Assembly (NCBI RefSeq): GCF_022605725.1
Contig: NC_065547.1
Span: forward strand, 27,693,167 to 27,757,166
Direction of reading: 5' to 3'
Length of the DNA: 64,000 nt
Source of the DNA: Anthonomus grandis grandis
Taxonomy: Eukaryota; Arthropoda; Insecta; Coleoptera; Curculionidae
How positions within the stretch are numbered: position 1 is the first letter of the stretch; each line of letters starts with the position of its first letter. Of the stretch, positions 45,623 through 57,659 are shown one piece after another. The position numbers and the translations under genes were made by a program. The notes beneath the pieces are model-generated. The model saw only the letters and a program-made list of their open reading frames with translations. It was not told where the DNA came from and searched no databases.

Positions 45623-45655
45623 ACTTAGAACATTGAATACACTAGAATAAGCATT
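45623..45655 (+). repeat. Solo CTTAGAAC-type terminus
   Basis: CTTAGAACATTGAATACACT followed by AGAATAAGC matches the ends at 25662 and 27351. No partner terminus was found downstream, so this is probably a truncated element. Confidence 0.65.
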
Positions 45656-45739
45656 AACTGTTTTTGGATTGAGGGCACCATCTACACATGGGATATTGTT
45701 GATAAACAAGCTAAGTATTGAATGTTGTCAATGATGACT

Positions 45740-46180
45740 CAATTTTAACAGAGGAAAATAAAGTGATTTAATAAATTATTGCAACAGCAACACAGCTGCG
45801 TAGTCTTAGCCCAAGTATGACGCAAATATATCCAATTAGATTCTCATATGGACTTAACGCTGGCCACTCCAAGACAGGAATATCTTGAGTAATTCTTGCG
45901 ATGTGGTGCTTGGCGTGATAATGCACAATAAAATTATTTTCAATAAAGTCAATATACGGAACAGCAAAATCTTGCGGAATTGCATTAAATACCTGACAGC
46001 GAAAGAGCCTCTCGGAATGACGTTTACCTTTGTGCGTACCTCTAGAGAAATTCCAGCCCAAATCATAAGTGCATTATGCAAAACGTTTTTTTATGGTCTT
46101 TGCAATACCCTTCCACGATCATCAGAAGAATACAGGTTAAATATCAAGTCATCAGCAAACAAAACCATCCATTTTTTTCA
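45740..46180 (-). pseudogene. Tc1-like transposase relic, catalytic domain
   Basis: Two frames interleave to give FADDLIFNLYSSDDRGRVL (first catalytic Asp region), LMIWAGISLE, RGSFAVRYLMQF, HYHAKHHIARI (where DNARPH is expected, so the second Asp is lost) and LEWPALSPYENLIGYICVIL, equal to the SPDLNPIEHIWDILGRR block. This is a DD34E Tc1 pattern, dead by frameshifts and replaced catalytic residues. Confidence 0.65.
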
Positions 46181-46490
46181 ATACCCCAGTATTGACGTCA
46201 ACGAGACTCTTTGATTGTTTTTTTGTTCAAATAAACGAACGATTATTGTTTGTATGTTATTAGAACAATACATCGCAAAACATTTAAAAAAATGTATGTA
46301 TAAAATGTCATCTGCTCCTTTTTTTGTGGTGGTGAATGTATAGTTATGCCATTTATATTTTTGTACCTGCAGACACTCTAGATGCCAGAAAATAAAGTTT
46401 ATTGTTTGATACACAACACTCCAACTAGCTAATTAGCTAAATAAGATTTGATTAATTAATAATTCAATTGGAATAATTATTTGTATATAT

Positions 46491-47317
46491 ACAGGGTGTT
46501 ACAAAATTTGGTGGCAAATATTTTAAAAGCGTATTGTTGGAGTTAAAATAAGACTTTTTTTCCTGTAAACATGTGTCCTAAAATGCACCCCCTCAGAGCT
46601 ATTATCGCCCGCGCAAATTACTTGAAGAAAATCGATTATTTGGAACACTGGCTACAGTAATGCGTCCAATTTTTTGAAAGTTTGCAAGTCCTCATTGTTT
46701 TAGGTCCTCTTGACATTTTCCGTCCCAAAAATGCTGTAAAGCCACTTTTAGGGAAGAATTTACGGGGCTTACCCTTATGAAGGCCCATATCGAATATGTC
46801 CAACAAGAGATTTGAAAATCTAGAACACCATCTAATTAGCCATGAAAAATTTAAAACTATCGTTTTTTGCATTTTTTTCGATAAAATTAATTTGACTTGA
46901 CAAGAATTAAAGTAGTCACTGCCCACATCTGCTTCGAAAAAATGCAAGAAACCAAAATTTTTAAGTTTCTTTAATAGCTAACTAGGTGGTGTCTAGGTTT
47001 TTAATTTTCTTATCAGAAACATAAGATACAGGCCATCAGAAGTGTAAGCTTCCCTGAGTCGTCCTCTAAAATTAGATTTACACGATTTTTGGAAAGGAAA
47101 ATAAAAAGAGCAGCCAAAAAACGAACACATGCAAATTTTCGGAAGAATTGATGTATGATTCCAGCTACGGCTCAGAATAATCGATTTTCTTCAAGCAATT
47201 TATGCGGGATGTTGGTCTGAGAAGCCTTTTAGGATACATGTTTGTAGGGAAAAAATCTTATTTTAACTCAAACAATACGCTCTTATAATATTTGCAACGA
47301 ATTTTGTAACGTCCAAT
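46491..47317. mobile_element. Mariner-type MITE with long inverted repeats (about 827 bp)
   Basis: The left end CAGGGTGTTACAAAATTTGG and the inverted right end share about 170 bp, including GCAAATATT, AGCGTATTGTT, GAGTTAAAATAAGA, ACATGT.TCCTAAAA and TTGAAGAAAATCGATTAT. TATA-rich flanks fit a TA target. There is no credible ORF. The tips resemble those of the two DD41D-like elements in the window, so one of that group may mobilise it. Confidence 0.8.
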
Positions 47318-47651
47318 ATATCTATTTTTATTTTTTTTGTTGTATATATAAATCTACTTACACATGTTTTCTATACTTAACAATACATTATGGTTGTGAT
47401 ATTATTGCTGAGAACCTTAAATAGGGCATTAATAATCTTATCAAGAAATGTAAAAACATAAGTATTATGAAGTCGTACAATAATTTATTTGGCCTTCATT
47501 AGCTTTTAAAAATTATTTATATCCTAATGTATGGAAAACTTTATACTTACATAGAAAAAAACAATACTGTGATAAAAAAATGATTGATGTGGTATTTTAG
47601 TTCATTTGTAATAAGTGGTATTTCTGATTAAAGACAAAACTTGTAATATTA

Positions 47652-48037
47652 TTGTAACGTAATTCAGAAACTTCTTACTTCTGCATTTACTCTAGGAATA
47701 CTCTTTTATGTTAGCGATACACCTTTATTGTTAGTGAATACCCATGGAACAATTTAGAAATGTTTAGAATTATCCACATTGTTTTTGCCGATGACTAATA
47801 ATTTTAAGAGAAGCCTGACAGTCAAAGCAAGGAAGTATACAAATTACAAAGTCTAGAATCATAAGTGGGGTCCTTGCTTGAGGTCCTTGCTTAATAAACT
47901 ACAAAAACTATAGGTTAAAATAGTAAGCTAAACGTAAGTAGAACCCTAAGTAAACTTAAACTTAATTAACTTAAACTACAAAATACGAGCAAAATATTAC
48001 AGGAACTTTGAAAATAATTAACGTATTTGCATTGTCA
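47652..48037 (-). repeat. 3' LTR of gypsy element A
   Basis: On the plus strand it runs from TGTAACGTAATTCAGAAAC to GCATTGTCA. It shares with 49482-49760 TGTAAC.TAATTCAGAAAC, AATACTCTTTTATGT, CACCTTTATTG, CCATGGAA.AATTTA and AAAGCAAG.AAGTATAC.AATT. Confidence 0.75.
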
Positions 48038-48059
48038 TAATACTGCTTCCCTCTCAAGT

Positions 48060-48960
48060 TTAATCGTTTCGATCAAATAACACCTCCAGAGTCAAAGATG
48101 ATAAGGCGCTAGCAGGACGATGTTTACAATTTTCCGATGTTTACTAGATCCGGTACACTACGTCGTTGATTCTAATGACCACATGGAATGGACATTTCAA
48201 TCTTTCTGCAGCTTTAGCCCTTTATCCTCTCTGGATTAAATAACCAAACTCTTTCCTCAGGATTAAAACTGGCAGAATTTGTCTTTATGTCATAACGAAT
48301 CTACTAACGTAACTATATCATTCTGTTAACTTCTAGGTGAAGCTTATCCCGTACTCCTTCGTGGACTATTTGAAAACGCCCTTATAGATGATCGACGTAC
48401 TCCTCACGGGCTTCAGGCATATGGGGTATTCCAGTAATAATGTCCAAAAGTAAACGAAGTTCATCTCAAGACAACTTTTGCCGCGCTTTTTCCTTATTGG
48501 AATATTGGTAACTCAAAATTTCTTCCTTGGTCTGAATGTATTTCTCTAGAGACACTAAATCGGCATATCCTATTCTTGAACAGCACTTCAGCTTCTATAG
48601 TTGCTTCTTGGTTTCAAATGTGATAAACCTCGAGCCACTGACTAAAGTAATCCATAGCAACAAGAGCATATCGATTTCTAAAGCTGCTAGTAGACAAAGG
48701 TTCTGCTATTTTTATGGTTATTCGTTCAAAGGGTGGTGCACCCTTTGCTACTGCATTATTTTTCCTCTAGTCTGGATTATTGGGCCCTTGCTCGACGAAC
48801 ACTACTCACACTGTCGGCACCAGCGTTTAACATCTTCATGTCTGTTCAGCCAATGAAACCGTTCTCTCACTTTTGCCAAGGTCTTACTGACTCTAAAATG
48901 TCCTTCGCCAACACTGTCATGGACAACTTCAAAAACTTCAGATATGTCTTTTCCTTTCCA
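48060..48960 (-). pseudogene. Gypsy integrase relic (element A)
   Basis: HFRVSKTLAKVRERFHWLNR and HEDVKRWCRQC (48780-48900) form the HHCC finger. FERITIKIAE, DYFSQWLEVYHI and VSREIHSDQGRN (48510-48720) follow the catalytic core around its two aspartates. The C-terminal part (48200-48500) is scattered over frames with stops. Confidence 0.75.
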
Positions 48961-49180
48961 TCTACGCTCTCTCAGACTTTTTAATTAATTCTAAATTCCC
49001 TTTTAAGATTTTCTTTTTAAGATTTTCTTTTAAATTCCGTAAGTCTTCTTTCATGTTCTTTAAATGGTGTTCTTGTTTCCTGTCTTGATCTTCATTTTCT
49101 TTCTTAAGGTCATCTTTCATGGGCTTCATGATACATTATGTATACATTTTCTTTGTTCAAATCGGATTTAATTGTCTAAA

Positions 49181-49435
49181 TTAAATTTTCCTATTTCTTG
49201 TCTCGTTATTCGTGTGCTTCTCTCTGTTTATGGTCTCATTCTTCTTGTTCTTGTCTTTGTTTTTTATCTCGTTCTTCTTGTTGTTCCTTCTGCGTACTGT
49301 ATTGTTCCTCTTTCTGTCTTTTATCTCTTTACAATCTCTTTCCTGTTGTTTTACTTTCTGTTCATCAAAATTCCTTAATAGCAGCTCCATTAATTTCTCG
49401 GTCTTCTTCTTGGCCTGACTTGTTGTTAAAACCAT
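49181..49435 (-). pseudogene. gag N-terminal fragment (element A)
   Basis: An 84-codon reading starts MVLTTSQAKKKTEKLMELLL just inside the 5' LTR and turns into Lys/Asn/Arg/Glu-rich repeats, a helical charged segment. It explains the strong pyrimidine bias of the plus strand here. Loss of the rest of gag is inferred. Confidence 0.5.
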
Positions 49436-49481
49436 CCACTAAAATGGGCTTCTAATTATCATTTATGTCTGACATCAACTG

Positions 49482-49760
49482 TAACATAATTCAGAAACAC
49501 ACTCCTATACTTTCTCCATGAATACTCTTTTATGTCAGGAACACACCTTTATTGACAACATCAAAAATTAACCTGACTCGCGTTGACTGTCGTTTAATTG
49601 TTTCTATTCAACTGACTAAACAATTAACGCTGAATGACTTGTCACGAAACGCGATCTGTTTTAAAGACCCATGGAATAATTTAAAAATGACAGTTAAAGC
49701 AAGCAAGTATACGAATTCTGGAAAATTTAAAATACAGAGATTTACAATAGTTTACCTTTT
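49482..49760 (-). repeat. 5' LTR of gypsy element A (partial)
   Basis: Same sequence family and orientation as 47652-48037 over the TGTAAC end. It stops before the other LTR end and is followed at once by an inverted copy of the missing half. Confidence 0.7.
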
Positions 49761-49774
49761 TTCTACCTGTTTTC

Positions 49775-50105
49775 AAAGTTTTTTTACTGTTTTGCTCTTA
49801 TTTTGTAGCTTTAGTTAATCAGATAAGTTTATTTAAGTTTCTACTTACGTTTATTTAAGCATTTTCTTCTATAAAGTCTAGTTTTTAGTGGTTCATTTTA
49901 TTTAAAGGCTCCATTCGGACCCCAACTTAAATTATGTAGGTTATTTTATTGTTAATCCTGGTAGTCTCAATTTTCTTTGACCGACTTTGTATACTTGGTT
50001 GCTTTGACTGCAACTGTTCTCTTGAAATTATTGGTCATCATTGGTAAAAACAATTTAGGAACTTCTAAGCATTTCTGAATTGTTCCATGAATCTTTCTAA
50101 CGGAT
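49775..50105 (+). repeat. Oppositely oriented LTR of the same gypsy family
   Basis: Inverse of about 47720-48010: TTTTCAAAGT, GCTC.TATTTTGTAG, TTCTACTTACGTTTA, GTATACTT..TTGCTTTGACTG and GAATTGTTCCATG occur in order. It is probably the 5' LTR of the plus-strand gypsy element B, truncated near 50105. Confidence 0.7.
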
Positions 50106-51780
50106 TGCATTTCATGCCATTTTAATTAGTTTTCTACAAGATAAAATTATAGAACTATTGAGGCATAAATTGAAGCATGTCCATCCTGATCTTGGAAACA
50201 ACAAGGAAAGTGTAACCACTAAACTACGATACATGCTGGTACATTCTTTAGAGATAAGGTACAATGAGTCCCGTTAGCAAGTATACCAGATACTATTGCA
50301 ATCAACGAAATAACAATCTGAGGAAGGGATACAACAGTTTGAGTTGTCTCGCTTAGTACATCTGGCTTATCCTTTCGCCTGTACCGAATTCATGGAGTTC
50401 GAGATCCAGATACTAACAATGCCCTGAGAATAACTTACCTTAAAAATTTCGAAACTTTTGACTCATGGCTGGTCTAGAGATCTACCAAGCTCTAGGTAGA
50501 AGATAGCACCGGAAGAAGTTCGTTCTTTTTTATCAAATTATTTATTAGTTGACTTTCGTCTTCTACTTAGACATGCTTCTCTTAAGCCAACCGCACTAAG
50601 TTTATTGAGCAACAGGCCATGATTTATCATAGATTGCGGATCTGTGACAGAAAGAGTGGCTATATTACGCCCAATGTTCTGATTTGAGTCATTATTCAAT
50701 GAATTGGACGCTTTTCTAAAAAAATTCGCCCTAGAGAAAAATTGAAGCTCTAAAAACCCAGTGACCCTACTGGCCAGAATGACTCACCCATAAACCATAT
50801 CCTTCGGATCAAGATTCACTTCAACCATGAAACGGTTAAATCTGACATTATCGATTTTCGACTTAAACTATTTTATCTCTATATCGTCTGGGTTAAGTTC
50901 CTTTTTTGGCTATGTAATTGATAACAATATCGTCTTTTATAATATCTTTTACTTTGAACATATCCATATCTTTCTGTTCTTATTAAGAATTTTGTCAGTC
51001 TCAAAATCTTCATACTCATTATTATTCTCAATCTTCCTTTTTCCTTTTTTTCTTTTCAGAAAATCATTTTTTTTCGGACATTTTCGATTTCCTGTTTGTT
51101 TTGCTTGCTTGCTTGTTTTATGGCAATGCACCTATTTGTTTTTGTTATTCTCCGCTTTTGAATTGAGATTACGCTGGCGGTTCCATGTTCTCTTCTTCTG
51201 CAAGCGAAAACTATCGACCTCTACTACTTTAATTATTTTTTGCTTGAAAACCTAAGTCCATTCCGCTGCTTGATAGACTGGATGAACCAGGAAAATAAAG
51301 GTTATGAGGGCCAGCTAGTTGGGTGCTACCAAGCTCTAGGTATAAGAATAAACCGGCTGCCACGTCTTGAAGAGAGCTTGGTAGTACCAGGAAAAATATG
51401 ATACCTTGAACCCTCTCACAGAGTGGCAGATGCAGGATCAAGTCACACTATCATGAAGCTGAACATCGTAGGTCACTGCAAAATTTCACCAACACCAAAT
51501 TTAATCCTCGAGTCAGCGAGCGAATGGAAAAAGGATTCCAATTATTGAATTATTACTAGTGGCAGAAATTATTCAGACGAAGAACATTGGCTTATGCTCT
51601 GATAAAGTAGCGGTAGTTATTAAAAATGCTTATGAAATTAGAAAACCTTTTGACAAGAGTAGTAAATTACTATTTCTAAAAGAGAAAAAATGTGCTTTTC
51701 TTGTATGATAATACCTGGAAAATACTAATTTAGTGCAGCATTGAATTCACATTATAGATAATCCAATAAAACAAACATCT
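50106..51780. other. Unassigned stretch between LTR and pol of gypsy element B
   Basis: No convincing gag reading. The 142-codon hydrophobic ORF at 50827-51255 is most likely the antisense of a Lys-rich, Cys-bearing minus-strand reading (CHKTSKQAKQTGNRKCPKK), possibly a decayed gag end. A small hairpin of CTACCAAGCTCT against AGAGCTTGGTAG lies at 51325-51386, and the word TACCAAGCTCTAGGTA also occurs near 50489. Confidence 0.35.
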
Positions 51781-52040
51781 CGAGCAATTCCGAAGCTATG
51801 TTTCAAATTGAAGTTTCGTAAATGCTCTAATAAATGAAGACACAAGAAGTTTATTGATTACTAATTCGTTAGATCCTATAGTTTTATGAAGTGCAGTAAT
51901 ATCCTGGTGGATAGATGTGAAACTAGTATCATCAATGAAGAGACAATTTTTACCCTTAATATCCAAACTAGCAATATAGTTGATAAATAGCAAAAACAAA
52001 AGTTAGATCCATTACCGATCCTCGGCTGACTTTGATAGTC
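51780..52040 (-). pseudogene. Non-LTR reverse transcriptase fragment with altered catalytic box
   Basis: VSRGSVMDLTFVFAIYQLYC and, in another frame, FLLFINYIASLDIKGKNCLF correspond to GVPQGSVLGPLLFLLYINDI. The catalytic box reads FIDD where F/YADD is expected. It is wedged directly against gypsy RT at 52041. Confidence 0.6.
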
Positions 52041-53600
52041 CAGCCATTTTTGAAAGACTTATGGAAACTGTGTGTTAAGTACAATGACTTGGGAAGCATG
52101 GTTAGTCATTATACTGCTAAAAATACTTATGATCATTTAAAAAACGTTCAAGAGGTATTTGCTAAATTGCGAGAAGCCAATCTGAAACTCCTAAAAAATG
52201 TTCTTTCTTTAAAAAAGGAGCTCTCTACCTCGGTCACGTAATATTAGAAAATGGTGTCAAGTCTGATCCAGAAACATTCGAAATTGGTCACGACTTACTA
52301 AGCTTATGAGCTTTCTGGGCCTTTGTATATGTTACAGAAGATTGGTACAAAATTTCGCCGATCTTTCAAAGGTTTTAAAATGAGCTAACAGAGGACAAAA
52401 TAGTATTAAGTTGGTCAGTAGACTGTGAAAAAGCGTTTCAGGATCTAAAAAGAACTTTATGCACATCTCGAATTTTAACGTATCCAATTCCCGGAAAAAA
52501 CATTTATTTTGGACACAGATACCAGCAGTGTTGAAATTGGAGCCGTCCTTGGAAAGAAATATAAAGATGGCGAACAAGTGATAGCTCATTTTAGTAAAAC
52601 GCTGTCAAAGTCATAAATAAACTATTGTGTGACCATAAAAGAGCTATGGACAGCAGTACAACTCATTGAACATTTCCATGAATATTTGTATGGTCAACAA
52701 TGAATTCTTAGGACTAGCAACGCTTCTCCGACATAACTGTTTCAGTTCAAAAACCCCGAAAGACAAATAGCAAGGTGGCTGCAATGGCTACAAGAGTTTC
52801 GGAGAGAAAATGATGCAGTATCTTGTTGGTGCACCCTTTGAACGAATTGCGATCAACTTAGCAGGACATTTTCTTACTAGAAGCTCCGAAAATCCCATTT
52901 CAAACCAAGAATCAACTACAGTAGTTAAAGTGGTGTTCTAGAAATTCCGATTTGGCGTCCTTAGAGAAATACGTCACAAGTATTCTCACAGGTATGCTAG
53001 TTACTGGGAATCAAGACCCGCTCAATAGTGTCCTTTAGTCTAATGAAATGGTTTGAAACTTTTTGTAATCGCACTTTTGAAACCTATTTGACAATTGTAA
53101 AATCTAAGAAAACTAAATGGGATACCTGTATATATAACTATTTCTATTGGTATATCGTCCTTTTATCCGAATCTATTGAAAAAACCCCGACAAAAGTTAT
53201 CTTTGGTGATGAACTTCATTTACCAATGGATATTAATATTGGGAGGACTGACAAGGCTAAAACTTCTAAAGACTACGTCGATTATTTGAAAATGGTACAT
53301 GAACAGACACGAGATAACGTTTTATTAGATACGATTTTTTTCATCATATTATGACATGAACTCGAATTCTACTGATTTTAATCCTGTGAGGAAAGTCGGA
53401 CTAGTTATACCATACACCAAAGCTCAGAAGAATTGTGTAGGTCGATTTAATGTAATCCCTAAAGTCAATAATGTGGTGTACCGGCCAACGAAGATGCTGT
53501 AGGTAGCGCTTTATGATCAGGTCTTCCCATCTTTAACTTGGAAGTGTTGATTGGTCTGGACTTGTTGTTGAAACTTGATAATAAGGCAGTGGTTTTTAGT
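52041..53600 (+). pseudogene. Gypsy element B pol: RT C-terminus, RNase H, integrase
   Basis: PAIFERLMETV marks the RT palm, VQEVFAKLREANLKLLKN and LGHVILENGVKSDPET the thumb side, and WSVDCEKAFQDLKRTL with ILTYPIPGKN the connection. RNase H remnants lie near 52500-52740. GAPFERIAINLAGHFLT (52830-52875) opens the integrase core as in element A, and 53028-53340 gives FNRTLETYLT-like, WDTCIYNYFYWY and TPTKVIFGDELHLPMDIN, the integrase C-terminal half. Stops are frequent. Confidence 0.75.
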
Positions 53601-53641
53601 AAAGCAATGTAAATCATGAATAAATGAATGAATTACAATGT

Positions 53642-54121
53642 TGTAAGTTAGCAACAAGTGGCACCGTATCCACTAAACGCCTCAAACAAACAAATTCTCT
53701 TTGAGCAAATTCCATTTACCGACAACCCTCCGAAAATGTTTTGTGCGTTTTGTTCGGCACAACGTACTCGCAAGACAAATTTATTATCGCGCGCGGCGCA
53801 TTTGGATTGTTTGGAGTGTTTTCTTGCAAGTCAATATGCACATTAAGAGTACTTTCTCGAGATCACCGAAATCGATTCTCTTGTTTGCCGCAATTTCGCA
53901 TCTGTATTAGAGAGAATGTGTTGTATAACACGATTTTGTTTAACATATTTTTGCTTAATTAGAAGCACTATCAGACTTCTTAAAAGTGAGATAGCCTTTT
54001 AGTTTTATTAATTTGTTACATTAGTATTATGATGAAAGTAGTTTTAAATTTAGACTGAATTACGACTGTAAATACTGATAGTTTAGTCTAAGCCCGAATA
54101 AAGCTTTTTGCAATCATTTAC
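53642..54121. repeat. LTR-like block
   Basis: Begins TGTAAGTTAGCAACAAGTGG, has a poly(A)-signal-like GAATAAAGC near 54098, and ends TTTACA, the layout of an LTR of about 480 bp. No second copy or target duplication was found, so a solo LTR is only a suggestion. Confidence 0.3.
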
Positions 54122-54139
54122 AGATTTCAAGAACAGGAA

Positions 54140-54895
54140 AAGGCCTTTGATGAGAACTCTCTATCATGTTTTCATATTTTTGAATGATATGAACGGATTT
54201 TCAAAGGCCGAGAGATAACCAAAGGTGACCAACGTCAAGGTCGTCATGTTTCTGTTTCAACTACAGAAGTCAGAAATACCAAAATCAATAAAATTGTGCA
54301 CAGGTATCGTCGCATGCACGATTGCTGAGACTGTAAACGTATTTTCAGAAAAACTTTACATGATGAACTGAACACGAAGAAAAACGAAAAATGCGAACCT
54401 GTGCCAAAAACTCGTCGGTCAACAGCTCTGCTCAGATTTTCTGGAGAGATTAAATGAAGATCTTGAAGTGATGGAAAATATAATCACTTGCGTTAAAACC
54501 TAAATATATGTTATTAAAACTAAGCCATAATCCATGCCCTGAAAAAATTCCTGCAAGTTTTTTCGAAATGACGCCTGTATGGGTTCCAGAGCATCAAATT
54601 TTAAATCAAAATTATTATTTGTTAGTTTTGTGAAAACTACTAGAGCCAATTGACAAGAATTATTTAGCCGCAAGAGAGATTTCAGAGCTCGAACACGTGC
54701 CGTATTTTCCGATTGTGACCTTTTTTATTATGACGTTTTTATTTTCGAAGATTAAGTCTGTCTTAAAAGAAATCCGGCTTCAGACGATGGAAGAGGTGAA
54801 CACAAAAATCAGCGAAGCTCCTAAATTCTCTTTCAATAGAAGACTTGACAATAGAAAAAACAAATGGAATGGTGTGTGACAACAATTTTGAAAAT
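54140..54895 (+). pseudogene. Mariner (DD34D-type) transposase relic
   Basis: FSKGREITKGDQRQGRHVSV near 54195-54250 equals the GR....DD.R.GR linker after the mariner HTH. EPVPKTRRSTALLRFS follows as the VPK.L...Q...R segment, and the best-kept part at 54650-54870 reads YLAAREISELEHVPYFPIV, FLFSKIKSVLKEIRLQTMEE and VNTK. That is the FLA...I..LEHPPYSPDLAP..F.LFPKLKS.L.G.RF block, with the SPDLAP segment destroyed. There are many stops. Confidence 0.7.
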
Positions 54896-55819
54896 AAAAC
54901 ATTCTATCACAAGTAGTCTCGTTATTTAATATCCAGACCGCGAATTTGCATGAATCCAATGGTGTTAAGCAAATGCGTTGGTTGAGCTGAATTTTCTACC
55001 CAAACCCCTTTTATGATTTTTTTAAAGTTTAATTTGCACTTGTTATTTAGACTTAGCCATAAATTGTATGAACGTCATTGTTTATTTACATATTATATTT
55101 TGAAAATAAAATGTATATCTCTTATTTAAGCCCTCTACGTATTTTTCTGTGGGGATATCTAAAAAATAAAATTTATTATGATATTCTTAAAAATCAAATA
55201 CATAATTGATTATATATGAAATATTTTTTCTAGAAAAATTATTTATTTTTATAAGATAAAAAATATTTCTGTGCTTGAAAGTAAATTATACTAATGCAAA
55301 AATTACTCAAAAATTACTTTATTTCATAAAAAAAATTACAATTCTGTGCGAAATAGCCAAAAATTAACTTTGTCTTTATCTAGGGGTTTTGGATATTTTT
55401 GGTAGGATGTGGGGAAGACAAGTAGATACTCGGAACCATTGGGTCTATTATGCATTACCTGTAAAAATGATTAATTAAAAGTTTTAAAAACAGTATATTA
55501 CTTACCAAGTGACGAAATTTTACGATCTCACAATAGTATGAAATTTATGGAAGCAATTCACACGAATCAGACATCTTACCTTTCGATATTTATAAAATGC
55601 GAATGAAAAATTAAATTAAATAATGCTTTCAATATTCGATTCGTTGCAAATGCTTCCTAATATTTTTACATGGGCAATAAATGACACTTCGTTCTAATAA
55701 AAATAACAGACAGAAGTGACATAATAGACAGAATGTCAATTCTGTGTATTATATGCGGAAATTACACCGACTCTCACTGGTCGTTACGCATGATTCGCCC
55801 ATCAATTCCATACTCTTGC
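54896..55819. other. AT-rich spacer without recognisable features
   Basis: No ORF of substance and no repeat shared with the rest of the window was seen. Confidence 0.5.
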
Positions 55820-56075
55820 CGTTGATTGAATATTTGGGAAGATAAGCAACCTTATGGGCTAAAGCGTGACCGCAAATATGCGTGAAAAATAGATGGCGAT
55901 TCTCTCCAGTATGCGCGAAAATAATTTCGTCCGTCGCTTCTCATTAGTAATCGGCCGATATCCCTGAGTCGTGTGGGAGAGTTTTTGCACAGGTTCGTGT
56001 TTCCCGTATTGCAATTTGGTAGTTGTTAAAAAATTTTCTTGGATATCATAATCACAAATAGATAGATATATGTAA

Positions 56076-56321
56076 ATGTGTTTAGTTTGTGAGACAATGG
56101 CTCCTTTAGGCAAAATTAATCAGTGTGTGTATCGTGGGTGCAATAATGTAAGAAAATGTAAAAACAATGTTCTCAGTTTTTTCAAATTTCCAATTTTAAA
56201 ACCAGTGTTGCTTAGCCAGTGGATAGAAAATATAGGCAATGTGGAAACATATGTTATGAATGAAAATTTATTAAAAAACAAAGTGGTTTGCGAAAAACAT
56301 TTTGACAAAATATATATTGCA
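56076..56321 (+). CDS. THAP-domain exon
   Basis: The first ATG is at 56076 (MCLVCETMAPLGKINQC), with a second in frame at 56097 that fits a usual THAP start better. The C2CH module is complete: INQCVYRGCNN (two Cys), FFKFPI, LSQWIENIGN (the invariant Trp) and NKVVCEKHFDKIYI (third Cys and His). It ends at GCA before a perfect GTAAGT donor at 56322. THAP fingers bind DNA sequence-specifically. In P elements they recognise internal sites near the ends, and several have been domesticated as regulators. Lack of stops in the finger suggests recent coding constraint or youth. Confidence 0.8.
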
Positions 56322-57242
56322 GTAAGTACCTAATAAGCGAAAGAGACTTTTAAAATCAGCTGTACCAATTTCATGGAAAGGTATTATTTTTGATATTTTA
56401 CTGTTTCCTTCCAAATTAGTGTTATAAATTTACTCTAAATTATAGAACCGGCCTCTAGAAGCACAATTTCTTTGTCTGATACCTGATGTAACGCTCAAAG
56501 CCTTGAGAGTTTAGATGCAAAAGTTTTATCAATAAATTGAGAAAATGGTAAGTAAAGAATATTATAATATTACTTAAACTTGACACTTTATTTTTTATAG
56601 GCATAACTGTTGTTAAAAGTACATGAGTGGGTATACTTTTAATACTCATTCTCGTGCTCGCATTACTGAAAATATTCCTATTTGCCCTTTTGCATATTTT
56701 CAAACCCTTTTACAAGTTGGTGACAAACCTTACCTATTACGACAATAAGTATTATAATATTATTATAACTATAATTATTATTATATATTACTTACATATA
56801 GACAGGATAATTCTTTTAATGCACAAATGTAAATGGACGATAGATCTCCTCATTTTAGGATAAAAAGTTTGTTTGTTTTTTAGCAAAATTTGGAAATGCC
56901 TATTTATTTTAAGAAAGCTTCGCTTTTCAAAAAAAGTTCTACAGCAAACAAATATTTTAAATTTAACAGGCCACTTAATTTGCTAACTAGAAGATGTTAA
57001 AGACGTATCACAAACATTTTTGGGCGGGATAAAGATGCTTTTTATAGGATATTACTTTTTATTTATAGGGTCCGCTAATTATTTTTTGGTTTGAAACTTT
57101 TTTAAAGATTTTAGATATTAGAGTAAATGTTTTAAAAAGCAAATTACAGAAATGTAACGTTACAGGGAAACAATACAGCAATTGTACACAAATAAATATA
57201 AGCTATTTGCAATACTCTATCCTTGTAATGTTTTTGTTTTAG

Positions 57243-57589
57243 CGGACACCATCAAAACTTATTCCAGAAAGAGAAATCCAGCAGTTGACGATGATAATGA
57301 TGAGGCAGATATAAATTTATTTATTTATAGTGTTAAGCGTTTATGTACCACCCCCGAAAACCCTGTAACTGAAAAAAAAGAATTATGTAAAATAATAAGC
57401 CCAGAACGACAGGCAAATGAACTATGTCAAATATCAAGTCCCTCATCCACAAAATCCGATACAAAAAAACAGTTGGGTGCTGTACATTTTAAAATAGATG
57501 TTTTAAAAAACCAAATTAGGGCTAAAAGAATGCAACATATCCGTTTAAAAAGAAAAAGAAATGTAAATACAAATATTTTTAGAGTTTAG
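57243..57589 (+). CDS. Putative downstream exon of the THAP gene
   Basis: It follows an acceptor TTTTTGTTTTAG. The long open frame reads DTIKTYSRKRNPAVDDDNDE, then IYSVKRLCTTPENPVTEKKE and a basic tail VLKNQIRAKRMQHIRLKRKR, and stops at 57589. Joining directly to the THAP exon gives the other frame (RTPSKLIPEREIQQL), which stops after about 20 codons, so either a small exon in 56322-57242 is missing or a one-base shift has occurred. The protein is not recognised beyond its charge pattern. Confidence 0.4.
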
Positions 57590-57659
57590 GGGAGTTACTC
57601 TAGAATGGTTAAAATTTTGTTTTGTTAGACAGAAAAAAGTTTGTTTGGCCAAATGGCAG

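Larger units (their letters stand above)
47652..49760 (-). mobile_element. Gypsy-type LTR element A (minus strand, degenerate)
   Basis: Bounded by LTR blocks at 47652-48037 and 49482-49760. A gag start lies beside the right (5') LTR and integrase beside the left (3') LTR. A polypurine tract CTTGAGAGGGAAGCAG lies at about 48041-48056. Most of pol is deleted. Confidence 0.7.

Noticed and set aside
46636..46947. 103-codon minus-strand ORF
   Set aside because: Lies inside a MITE with no protein resemblance.
49172..49455. Overlapping plus-strand ORFs that look like multi-pass membrane proteins
   Set aside because: They are antisense to a Lys/Asn-rich gag reading on the minus strand; the Leu/Phe/Ser-rich composition is a by-product of its purine-rich codons.
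50827..51255. 142-codon hydrophobic plus-strand ORF
   Set aside because: Composition mirrors a Lys-rich minus-strand reading with CPKK; no start context, neighbours or family support.
53658..53962. Three overlapping plus-strand ORFs as a cysteine-rich protein
   Set aside because: All three frames are open by chance within an LTR-like block; no consistent motif spacing.
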